Below are positions 25,439 through 37,400 of a stretch of DNA of 64,000 nucleotides, in pieces; position 1 is the first letter of the stretch, and each line of letters starts with the position of its first letter. A program made the position numbers and the translations under genes. The notes beneath the pieces are model-generated. The model saw nothing but the letters and a program-made list of their open reading frames with translations. It did no database searches and had not been told where the DNA came from. The stretch spans positions 1 to 64,000 of the forward strand of contig JAWNZC010000421.1 of NCBI GenBank assembly GCA_035771165.1. The letters run 5' to 3'. The DNA comes from Paragorgia papillata (lineage: Eukaryota > Cnidaria > Anthozoa > Scleralcyonacea > Coralliidae).

Positions 25439-25455
25439 TCTCGTTTTCACAGAAG
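25439..25455 (-). other. Representative CENP-B-box-like 17-mer in satellite C
   Basis: On the minus strand the site reads CTTCTGTGAAAACGAGA. The human CENP-B box CTTCGTTGGAAACGGGA matches at 13 of 17 positions. Of the nine positions usually given as essential (nTTCGnnnnAnnCGGGn), seven match; the G at position 5 and the G at position 15 are replaced by T and A. The 17-mer is conserved in most C units. It is lost in the 97-bp units and loses its CG in the right-edge copies (CTTCTCCTTTTCACAG). Binding by a CENP-B-like protein is speculation. Confidence 0.35.
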
Positions 25456-28400
25456 GTTTAAAACGACTTTATCTAACCGTTTTTGACCCTAACTGAAAAG
25501 TTTCAAAAGTGACCAAAATCGGTCAAAAAGTAAAGGCTAACCCCTTTACTTTTTTTTTCCGGATTTTTTTCAAAAAATCAGAAAAAATATTTTTAGCCCA
25601 AATACAGCCTTCTCGTTTTCACAGAAGGTTTAAAACGACTTTATCTAACCGTTTTTGACCCTAACTGAAAAGTTTCAAAAGTGACCAAAATCGGTCAAAA
25701 AGTAAAGGCTAACCCCTTTACTTTTTTTTTCCGGATTTTTTTCAAAAAATCAGAAAAAATATTTTTAGCCCAAATACAGCCTTCTCGTTTTCACAGAAGG
25801 TTTAAAACGACTTTATCTAACTGTTTTTGACCCTAACTGAAAAGTTTCAAAAGTGACCAAAATCGGTCAAAAAGTAAAGGCTAAACCCCTTTACTTTTTT
25901 TTTTCCGGATTTTTTTCAAAAAAATCAGAAAAAATATTTTTAGCCCAAATACAGCCTTCTCGTTTTCACAGAAGGTTTAAAACGACTTTATCTAACCGTT
26001 TTTGACCCTAACTGAAAAGTTTCAAAAGTGACCAAAATCGGTCAAAAAGTAAAGGCTAACCCCTTTACTTTTTTTTTCCGGATTTTTTTCAAAAAATCAG
26101 AAAAAATATTTTTAGCCATAATACAGCCTTCTCGTTTTCACAGAAGGTTTAAAACGACTTTATCTAACCGTTTTTGACCCTAACTGAAAAGTTTCAAAAG
26201 TGACCAAAATCGGTCAAAAAGTAAAGGCTAATCCATTAACTTTTTTTTTCCATGATTTTTTTCAAAAAATCATAAAAAATATTTTTAGCCCAAATACAGC
26301 CTTCTCGTTTTCACAGAATGTTTAAAACGACTTTATCTAACGGTTTTTGACCCTAACTGAAAAGTTTCAAAAGTGACCAAAATCGGTCAAAAAGTAAAGG
26401 CTAACCCCTTTACTTTTTTTTTCCGGATTCTTTTTCAAAAAATCAGAAAAAATATTTTTAGCCCAAATACAGCCTTCTCGTTTTCACAGAAGGTTTAAAA
26501 CGACTTTATCTAACCGTTTTTGACCCTAACTGAAAAGTTTCAAAAGTGACCAAAATCGGTCAAAAAGTAAAGGCTAACCCCTTTACTTTTTTTTTTCCGG
26601 ATTTTTTTCAAAAAATCAGAAAAAAATATTTTTAGCCCAAATACAGCCTTCTCGTTTTCACAGAAGGTTTAAAACGACTTTATCTAACCGTTTTTGACCC
26701 TAACTGAAAAGTTTCAAAAGTGACCAAAATCGGTCAAAAAGTAAAGGCTAACCCCTTTACTTTTTTTTTTCCGGATTTTTTTCAAAAAATCATAAAAAAT
26801 ATTTTTAGCCCAAATACAGCCTTCTCGTTTTCACAGAAGGTTTAAAACGACTTTATCTAACTGTTTTTGACCCTAACTGAAAAGTTTCAAAAGTGACCAA
26901 AATCGGTCAAAAAGTAAAGGCTAACCCCTTACTTTTTTTTTCCGGATTTTTTTCAAAAAATCAGAAAAAAATATTTTTAGCCCAAATACAGCCTTCTCGT
27001 TTTCACAGAAGGTTTTAAAACGACTTTATCTAACCGTTTTTGACCCTAACCTGAAAAGTTTCAAAAGTGACCAAAATCGGTCAAAAAGTAAAGGCTAACC
27101 CCTTTACTTTTTTTTTTCCGGATTTTTTTCAAAAAAATCAGAAAAAATATTTTTAGCCCAAATACAGCCTTCTCGTTTTCACAGAAGGTTTAAAACGACT
27201 TTATCTAACTGTTTTTGACCCTAACTGAAAAGTTTCAAAAGTGGACCAAAATCGGTCAAAAAGTAAAGGCTAAACCCCTTTACTTTTTTTTTTCCGGATT
27301 TTTTTCAAAAAATCAGAAAAAATATTTTTAGCCCAAATACAGCCTTCTCGTTTTCACAGAAGGTTTTAAAACGACTTTATCTAACCGTTTTTGACCCTAA
27401 CTGAAAAAGTTTCAAAAGTGACCAAAATCGGTCAAAAAGTAAAGGCTAAACCCCTTTACTTTTTTTTTCCGGATTTTTTTCAAAAAATCAGAAAAAATAT
27501 TTTTAGCCCAAATACAGCCTTCTCGTTTTCACAGAAGGTTTAAAACGACTTTATCTAACCGTTTTTGACCCTAACTGAAAAGTTTCAAAAGTGACCAAAA
27601 TCGGTCAAAAAGTAAAGGCTAAACCCCTTTACTTTTTTTTTTTCCGGATTTTTTTCAAAAAAATCAGAAAAAATATTTTTAGCCCAAATACAGCCTTCCT
27701 CGTTTTCACAGAAGGTTTAAAACGACTTTATCTAACCGTTTCTGACCCTAACTGAAAAGTTTCAAAAGTGACCAAAATCGGTCAAAAAGTAAAGGCTAAC
27801 CCCTTTACTTTTTTTTTTCCGATTTTTTTTCAAAAAATCAGAAAAAATATTTTTAGCCCAAATACAGCCTTCTCGTTTTCACAGAAGGTTTAAAACGACT
27901 TTATCTAACTGTTTTTGACCCTAACTGAAAAAGTTTCAAAAGTGACCAAAATCGGTCAAAAAGTAAAGGCTAAACCCCTTTACTTTTTTTTTCCGGATTT
28001 TTTTCAAAAAATCAGAAAAAATATTTTTAGCCCAAATACAGCCTTCTCGGGTTTTCACAGAAGGTTTAAAACGACTGTATCTAACCGTTTTTGACCCTAA
28101 CTGAAAAGTTTCAAAAGTGACCAAAATCGGTCAAAAAGTAAAGGTTTAACCCCTTTACTTTTTTTTTTCCGGATTTTTTTCAAAAAATCAGAAAAAATAT
28201 TTTTAGCCCAAATACAGCCTTCTCGTTTTCACAGAAGGTTTTAAAACGACTTTATCTAACTGTTTTTGACCCTAACTGAAAAGTTTCAAAAGTGACCAAA
28301 ATCGGTCAAAAAGTAAAGGCTAAACCCCTTTACTTTTTTTTTTCCGTATTTTTTTCAAAAAATCATAAAAAATATTTTTAGCCCAAATACAGCCTTCTCG

Positions 28401-31400
28401 TTTTCACAGATGGTTTAAAACGACTGTATCTAACCGTTTTTGACCCTAACTGAAAAGTTTCAAAAGTGACCAAAATCGGTCAAAAAGTAAAGGCTAACCC
28501 CTTTACTTTTTTTTTTCCGGATTTTTTTCAAAAAATCAGAAAAAAATATTTTTAGCCCAAATACAGCCTTCTCGTTTTCACAGAAGGTTTTAAAACGACT
28601 TTATCTAACCGTTTTTGACCCTAACTGAAAAGTTTCAAAAGTGACCAAAATCGGTCAAAAAGTAAAGGCTAAACCCCTTTACTTTTTTTTTTCCGGATTT
28701 TTTTTCAAAAAATCAGAAAAAATATTTTTAGCCCAAATACAGCCTTCTCGTTTTCACAGAAGGTTTAAAACGACTTTATCTAACCGTTTTTGACCCTAAC
28801 TGAAAAGTTTCAAAAGTGGACCAAAATCGGTCAAAAAGTAAAGGCTAACCCCTTTACTTTTTTTTTTCCGGATTCTTTTCAAAAAATCAGAAAAAATATT
28901 TTTAGCCCAAATACAGCCTTCTCGTTTTCACAGAAGGTTTAAAACGACTTTATCTAACCGTTTTTGACCCTAACTGAAAAGTTTCAAAAGTGACCAAAAT
29001 CGGTCAAAAAGTAAAGGCTAACCCCTTTACTTTTTTTTTTCCGGATTTTTTTCAAAAAATCAGAAAAAATATTTTTAGCCCAAATACAGCCTTCTCGTTT
29101 TCACAGAAGGTTTAAAAACGACTTTATCTAACTGTTTTTGACCCTAACTGAAAAGTTTCAAAAGTGACCAAAATCGGTCAAAAAGTAAAGGCTAACCCCT
29201 TTACTTTTTTTTTCCGGATTTTTTTCAAAAAATCAGAAAAAATATTTTTTAGCCCAAATACAGCCTTCTCGTTTTCGCAGAAGGTTTAAAACGACTTTAT
29301 CTAACCGTTTTTGACCCTAACTGAAAAGTTTTCAAAAGTGACCAAAATCGGTCAAAAAGTAAAGGCTAACCCCTTTACTTTTTTTTTCCGGATTTTTTTC
29401 AAAAAATCAGAAAAAAATATTTTTAGCCCAAATACAGCCTTCTCGTTTTCACAGAAGGTTTTAAAACGACTTTATCTAACCGTTTTTGGACCCTAACTGA
29501 AAAGTTTCAAAAGTGACCAAAATCGGTCAAAAAGTAAAGGCTAACCCCTTTACTTTTTTTTTCCGGATTTTTTTTCAAAAATCAGAAAAAATATTTTTAG
29601 CCCAAATACAGCCTTCTCGTTTTTCACAGAAGGTTTAAAACGACTTTATCTAACCTGTTTTTGACCCTAACTGAAAAGTTTCAAAAGTGACCAAAATCGG
29701 TCAAAAAGTAAAGGCTAACCCCTTTACTTTTTTTTTCCGGATTTTTTTCAAAAAATCAGAAAAAATATTTTTAGCCCAATACAGCCTTCTCGTTTTCACA
29801 GAAGGTTTAAAACGACTTTATCTAACCGTTTTTGACCCTAACTGAAAAGTTTCAAAAGTGACCAAAATCGGTCAAAAAGTAAAGGCTAAACCCCTTTACT
29901 TTTTTTTTTCCGGATTTTTTTCAAAAAATCAGAAAAAATATTTTTAGCCCAAATACAGCCTTCTCGTTTTCACAGAAGGTTTAAAACGACTTTATCTAAC
30001 TGTTTTTGACCCTAACTGAAAAGTTTCAAAAGTGACCAAAATCGGTCAAAAAGTAAAGGCTAAACCCCTTTACTTTTTTTTTTCCGGATTTTTTTCAAAA
30101 AATCAGAAAAAATATTTTTCGCCCAAATACAGCCTTCTCGTTTTCACAGAAGGTTTTAAAACGACTTTATCTAACCGTTTTTGACCCTAACTGAAAAGTT
30201 TCAAAAGTGACCAAAATCGGTCAAAAAGTAAAGGCTAACCCCTTTTACTTTTTTTTTTCCGGATTTTTTTCAAAAAATCAGAAAAAATATTTTTAGCCCA
30301 AATACAGCCTTCTCGTTTTCACAGAAGGTTTAAAAACGACTTTATTCTAACCGTTTTTGACCCTAACTGAAAAGTTTCAAAAGTGACCAAAATCGGTCAA
30401 AAAGTAAAGGCTAAACCCCTTTACTTTTTTTTTCCGGATTTTTTTCAAAAAAATCAGAAAAAATATTTTTAGCCCAAATACAGCCTTCTCGTTTTCACAG
30501 AAGGTTTTAAAACGACTTTATCTAACCGTTTTTGACCCTAACTGAAAAGTTTCAAAAGTGACCAAAATCGGTCAAAAAAGTAAAGGCTAAACCCCTTTAC
30601 TTTTTTTTTCCGGATTTTTTTTCAAAAAATCAGAAAAAATATTTTTAGCCCAAATACAGCCTTCTCGTTTTCACAGAAGGTTTAAAACGACTTTATCTAA
30701 CCGTTTTTGACCCTAACTGAAAAGTTTCAAAAGTGACCAAAATCGGTCAAAAAGTAAAGGCTAATCCCTTTACTTTTTTTTTCCGGATTTTTTTCAAAAA
30801 ATCAGAAAAAATATTTTTAGCCCAAATACAGCCTTCTCGTTTTCTACAGAAGGTTTAAAACGACTTTATCTAACTGTTTTTGACCCTAACTGAAAAGTTT
30901 CAAAAGTGACCCAAAATCGGTCAAAAAGTAAAGGCTAACCCCTTAACTTTTTTTTTTCCGGATTTTTTTCAAAAAATCAGAAAAAATATTTTTAGCCCAA
31001 ATACAGCCTTCTCGTTTTCACAGAAGGTTTAAAACGACTTTATCTAACCGTTTTTGACCCTAACTGAAAAGTTTCAAAAGTGACCAAAATCGGTCAAAAA
31101 GTAAAGGCTAACCCCTTTACTTTTTTTTTCCGGATTTTTTTCAAAAAAATCAGAAAAAATATTTTTAGCCCAAATACAGCCTTTCTCGTTTTCACAGAAG
31201 GTTTAAAACGACTTTATCTAACCGTTTTTGACCCTAACTGAAAAGTTTCAAAAGTGACCAAAATTGGTCAAAAAGTAAAGGCTAAACCCCTTTACTTTTT
31301 TTTTCCGGATTTTTTTCAAAAAATCAGAAAAAAAATATTTTTAGCCCAAATACAGCCTTCTCGTTTTCACAGAAGGTTTAAAACGACTTTATCTAACCGT

Positions 31401-34400
31401 TTTTGACCCTAACTGAAAAGTTTCAAAAGTGACCAAAATCGGTCAAAAAGTAAAGGCTAACCCCTTTACTTTTTTTTTCCGGATTCTTTTCAAAAAATCA
31501 GAAAAAATATTTTTAGCCCAAATACAGCCTTCTCGTTTTCACAGAAGGTTTAAAACGACTTTATCTAACCGTTTTTGACCCTAACTGAAAAGTTTCAAAA
31601 GTGACCAAAATCGGTCAAAAAGTAAAGGCTAACCCCTTTACTTTTTTTTTCCCGAATTTTTTTCAAAAAATCAGAAAAAATATTTTTAGCCCAAATACAG
31701 CCTTCTCGTTTTCACAGAAGGTTTAAAACGACTTTATCTAACCGTTTTTGACCCTAACTGAAAAGTTTCAAAAGTGACCAAAATCGGTCAAAAAGTAAAG
31801 GCTAACCCCTTTACTTTTTTTTTTCCGGATTCTTTTCAAAAAATCAGAAAAAATATTTTTAGCCCAAATACAGCCTTCTCGTTTTCACAGAAGGTTTAAA
31901 ACGACTTTATCTAACCGTTTTTGACCCTAACTGAAAAGTTTCAAAAGTGACCAAAATCGGTCAAAAAGTAAAGGCTAACCCCTTTACTTTTTTTTTCCGG
32001 ATTTTTTTCAAAAAATCAGAAAAAATATTTTTTAGCCAAATACAGCCTTCTCGTTTTCACAGAAGGTTTAAAACGACTTTATCTAACCGTTTTTGACCCT
32101 AACTGAAAAGTTTCAAAAGTGACCAAAATCGGTCAAAAAGTAAAGGCTAACCCCTTTACTTTTTTTTTTCCGGATTCTTTTCAAAAAATCAGAAAAAAAT
32201 ATTTTTAGCCCAAATACAGCCTTCTCGTTTTCACAGAAGGTTTAAAACGACTTTATCTAACCGTTTTTGACCCTAACTGAAAAGTTTCAAAAAGTGACCA
32301 AAATCGGTCAAAAAGTAAAGGCTAACCCCTTTACTTTTTTTTTTCCGGATTTTTTTCAAAAAATCAGAAAAAATATTTTTAGCCCAAATACAGCCTTCTC
32401 GTTTTCACAGAAGGTTTAAAACGACTTTATCTAACTGTTTTTGACCCTAACTGAAAAGTTTCAAAAGTGACCAAAATCGGTCAAAAAGTAAAGGCTAAAC
32501 CCCTTTACTTTTTTTTTCCGGATTTTTTTCAAAAAATCAGAAAAAATATTTTTAGCCCAAATACAGCCTTCTCGTTTTCACAGAAGGTTTAAAACGACTT
32601 TATCTAACTGTTTTTGACCCTAACTGAAAAGTTTCAAAAGTGACCAAAATCGGTCAAAAAGTAAAGGCTAAACCCCTTTACTTTTTTTTTTCCGGATTTT
32701 TTTCAAAAAATCAAAAAAAATATTTTTAGCCCAAATACAGCCTTCTCGTTTTCACAGAAGGTTTAAAACGACTTTATCTAACCGTTTTTGACCCTAACTG
32801 AAAAAGTTTCAAAAGTGACCAAAATCGGTCAAAAAGTAAAGGCTAACCCCTTTACTTTTTTTTTCCGGATTTTTTTCAAAAAATCAGAAAAAATATTTTT
32901 AGCCCAAATACAGCCTTCTCGTTTTCACAGAAGGTTTAAAACGACTTTATCTAACCGTTTTTGACCCTAACTGAAAAGTTTCAAAAGTGACCAAAATCGG
33001 TCAAAAAGTAAAGGCTAACCCCTTTACTTTTTTTTTTCCGGGATTTTTTTCAAAAAATCAGAAAAAATATTTTTAGCCCAAATACAGCCTTCTCGTTTTC
33101 ACAGAAGGTTTTAAAACGACTTTATCTAACCGTTTTTGACCCTAACTGAAAAGTTTCAAAAGTGACCAAAATCGGTCAAAAAGTAAAGGCTAAACCCCTT
33201 TACTTTTTTTTTCCGGATTTTTTTCAAAAAATCAGAAAAAATATTTTTAGCCCAAATACAGCCTTCTCGTTTTCACAGAAGGTTTTAAAACGACTTTATC
33301 TAACCGTTTTTGACCCTAACTGAAAAGTTTCAAAAGTGACCAAAATCGGTCAAAAGTAAAGGCTAACCCCTTTACTTTTTTTTCCCGAATTTTTTTCAAA
33401 AAATCAGAAAAAATATTTTTAGCCCAAATACAGCCTTCTCGTTTTCACAGAAGGTTTAAAACGACTTTATCTAACTGTTTTTGACCCTAACTGAAAAGTT
33501 TCAAAAGTGACCAAAATCGGTCAAAAAGTAAAGGCTAAAACCCCTTTACTTTTTTTTTCCGTATTTTTTTCAAAAAATCAGAAAAAATATTTTTAGCCCA
33601 AATACAGCCTTCTCGTTTTCACAGAAGGTTTAAAACGACTTTATCTAACCGTTTTTGACCCTAACTGAAAAGTTTCAAAAGTGACCAAAATCGGTCAAAA
33701 AGTAAAGGCTAAACCCCTTTACTTTTTTTTTTCCGGATTTTTTTCAAAAAAATCAGAAAAAATATTTTTAGCCCAAATACAGCCTTCTCGTTTTCACAGA
33801 AGGTTTAAAACGACTTTATCTAACTGTTTTTTGACCCTAACTGAAAAGTTTCAAAAGTGGACCAAAATCGGTCAAAAAGTAAAGGCTAAACCCCTTTACT
33901 TTTTTTTTCCGGATTTTTTTCAAAAAATCAGAAAAAATATTTTTAGCCCAAATACAGCCTTCTCGTTTTCACAGAAGGTTTAAAACGACTTTATCTAACG
34001 TTTTTGACCCTAACTGAAAAGTTTCAAAAGTGACCAAAATCGGTCAAAAAGTAAAGGCTAAACCCCTTTACTTTTTTTTTTCCGGATTTTTTTCAAAAAA
34101 TCAGAAAAAATATTTTTAGCCCAAATACAGCCTTCTCGTTTTCACAGAAGGTTTTAAAACGACTTTATCTAACCGTTTTTGACCCTAACTGAAAAGTTTC
34201 AAAAGTGACCAAAATCGGTCAAAAAGTAAAGGCTAAACCCCTTTACTTTTTTTTTTCCGGATTTTTTTCAAAAAATCAGAAAAATATTTTTAGCCCAAAT
34301 ACAGCCTTCTCGTTTTCACAGAAGGTTTTAAAACGACTTTATCTAACCGTTTTTGACCCTAACTGAAAAGTTTCAAAAGTGACCAAAATCGGTCAAAAAG

Positions 34401-37400
34401 TAAAGCCTAACCCCTTTACTTTTTTTTTCCGGATTTTTTTCAAAAAATCAGAAAAAATATTTTTAGCCCAAATACAGCCTTCTCGTTTTCACAGAAGGTT
34501 TAAAACGACTTTATCTAACTGTTTTTGACCCTAACTGAAAAGTTTCAAAAGTGACCAAAATCGGTCAAAAAGTAAAGGCTAAACCCCTTTACTTTTTTTT
34601 TCCGGATTTTTTTCAAAAAATCAGAAAAAATATTTTTAGCCCAAATACAGCCTTCTCGTTTTCACAGAAGGTTTAAAACGACTTTATCTAACCGTTTTTG
34701 ACCCTAACTGAAAAGTTTCAAAAGTGACCAAAATCGGTCAAAAAGTAAAGGCTAAACCCCTTTACTTTTTTTTTTCCGGATTTTTTTCAAAAAATCAGAA
34801 AAAATATTTTTAGCCCAAATACAGCTTCTCGTTTTCACAGAAGGTTTAAAACGACTTTATCTAACCGTTTTTGACCCTAACTGAAAAGTTTCAAAAGTGA
34901 CCAAAATCGGTCAAAAAGTAAAGGCTAACCCCTTTACTTTTTTTTCCAAATTTTTTTCAAAAAAATCAGAAAAAATATTTTTAGCCCAAATACAGCCTTC
35001 TCGTTTTCACAGAAGGTTTAAAACGACTTTATCTAACTGTTTTTGACCCTAACTGAAAAGTTTCAAAAGTGACCAAAATCGGTCAAAAAGTAAAGGCTAA
35101 CCCCTTTACTTTTTTTTTTCCGGATTTTTTTCAAAAAATCAGAAAAAAATATTTTTAGCCCAAAATACAGCCTTCTCGTTTTCACAGAAGGTTTAAAACG
35201 ACTTTATCTAACCGTTTTTGACCCTAACTGAAAAGTTTCAAAAGTGACCAAAATCGGTCAAAAAGTAAAGGCTAACCCCTTTACTTTTTTTTTCCGGATT
35301 TTTTTCAAAAAATCAGAAAAAAATATTTTTAGCCCAAATACAGCCTTCTCGTTTTCACAGAAGGTTTAAACGACTTTATCTAACTGTTTTTGACCCTAAC
35401 TGAAAAGTTTCAAAAGTGACCAAAATCGGTCAAAAGTAAAGGCTAAACCCCTTTACTTTTTTTTTCCGGATTTTTTTCAAAAAATCAGAAAAAATATTTT
35501 TAGCCCAAATACAGCCTTCTCGTTTTCACAGAAGGTTTAAAACGACTTTATCTAACCGTTTTTGACCCTAACTGAAAAGTTTCAAAAGTGACCAAAATCG
35601 GTCAAAAAGTAAAGGCTAAACCCCTTTACTTTTTTTTTCCGGATTTTTTTCAAAAAATCAGAAAAAATATTTTTAGCCCAAATACAGCCTTCTCGTTTTC
35701 ACAGAAGGTTTAAAACGACTTTATCTAACCGTTTTTGACCCTAACTGAAAAGTTTCAAAAGTGACCAAAATCGGTCAAAAAGTAAAGGCTAACCCCTTTA
35801 CTTTTTTTTTTCCGGATTCTTTTCAAAAAATCAGAAAAAATATTTTTAGCCCAAATACAGCCTTCTCGTTTTCACAGAAGGTTTAAAACGACTTTATCTA
35901 ACCGTTTTTGACCCTAACTGAAAAGTTTCAAAAGTGACCAAAATCGGTCAAAAAGTAAAGGCTAAACCCCTTTACTTTTTTTTTTCCGGATTTTTTTCAA
36001 AAAATCAAAAAAAATATTTTTCGCCCAAATACAGCCTTCTCGTTTTCACAGAAGGTTTATAACGACTTTATCTAACCGTTTTTGACCCTAACTGAAAAGT
36101 TTCAAAAGTGACCAAAATCGGTCAAAAAGTAAAGGCTAACCCCTTTACTTTTTTTTTTCCGGATTTTTTTCAAAAAATCAGAAAAAATATTTTTCGCCCA
36201 AATACAGCCTTCTCGTTTTCACAGAAGGTTTAAAACGACTTTATCTAACCGTTTTTGACCCTAACTGAAAAGTTTCAAAAGTGACCAAAATCGGTCAAAA
36301 AGTAAAGGCTAACCCCTTTACTTTTTTTTTCCCGAATTTTTTTCAAAAAATCAGAAAAAATATTTTTAGCCCAAATACAGCCTTCTCGTTTTCACAGAAG
36401 GTTTAAAACGACTTTATCTAACTGTTTTTGACCCTAACTGAAAAGTTTCAAAAGTGACCAAAATCGGTCAAAAAGTAAAGGCTAACCCCTTTACTTTTTT
36501 TTTCCGGATTCTTTTCAAAAAATCAGAAAAAATATTTTTAGCCCAAATACAGCCTTCTCGTTTTCACAGAAGGTTTTAAAACGACTTTATCTAACCGTTT
36601 TTGACCCTAACTGAAAAGTTTCAAAAGTGACCAAAATCGGTCAAAAAGTAAAGGCTAAACCCCTTTACTTTTTTTTTCCGGATTTTTTTCAAAAAATCAG
36701 AAAAAATATTTTTAGCCCAAATACAGCCTTCTCGTTTTCACAGAAGGTTTAAAACGACTTTATCTAACTGTTTTTGACCCTAACTGAAAAGTTTCAAAAG
36801 TGACCAAAATCGGTCAAAAAGTAAAGGCTAACCCCTTTACTTTTTTTTTTCCGGATTTTTTTCAAAAAATCAGAAAAAATATTTTTAGCCCAAATACAGC
36901 CTTCTCGTTTTCACAGAAGGTTTAAAACGACTTTATCTAACGTTTTTGACCCTAACTGAAAAGTTTCAAAAGTGACCAAAATCGGTCAAAAAGTAAAGGC
37001 TAAACCCCTTTACTTTTTTTTTTCCGGATTTTTTTCAAAAAATCAGAAAAAATATTTTTAGCCAAATACAGCCTTCTCGTTTTCACAGAAGGTTTAAAAC
37101 GACTTTATCTAACCGTTTTTTGACCCTAACTGAAAAGTTTCAAAAGTGACCAAAATCGGTCAAAAAGTAAAGGCTAACCCCTTTACTTTTTTTTTCCGGA
37201 TTTTTTTCAAAAAATCAGAAAAAATATTTTTAGCCCAAATACAGCCTTCTCGTTTTCACAGAAGGTTTAAAACGACTTTATCTAACGGTTTTTGACCCTA
37301 ACTCAAAAGTTTCAAAAGTGACCAAAATCGGTCAAAAAGTAAAGGCTAACCCCTTTACTTTTTTTTTTCCGGATTTTTTTCAAAAAATCAAAAAAAATAT

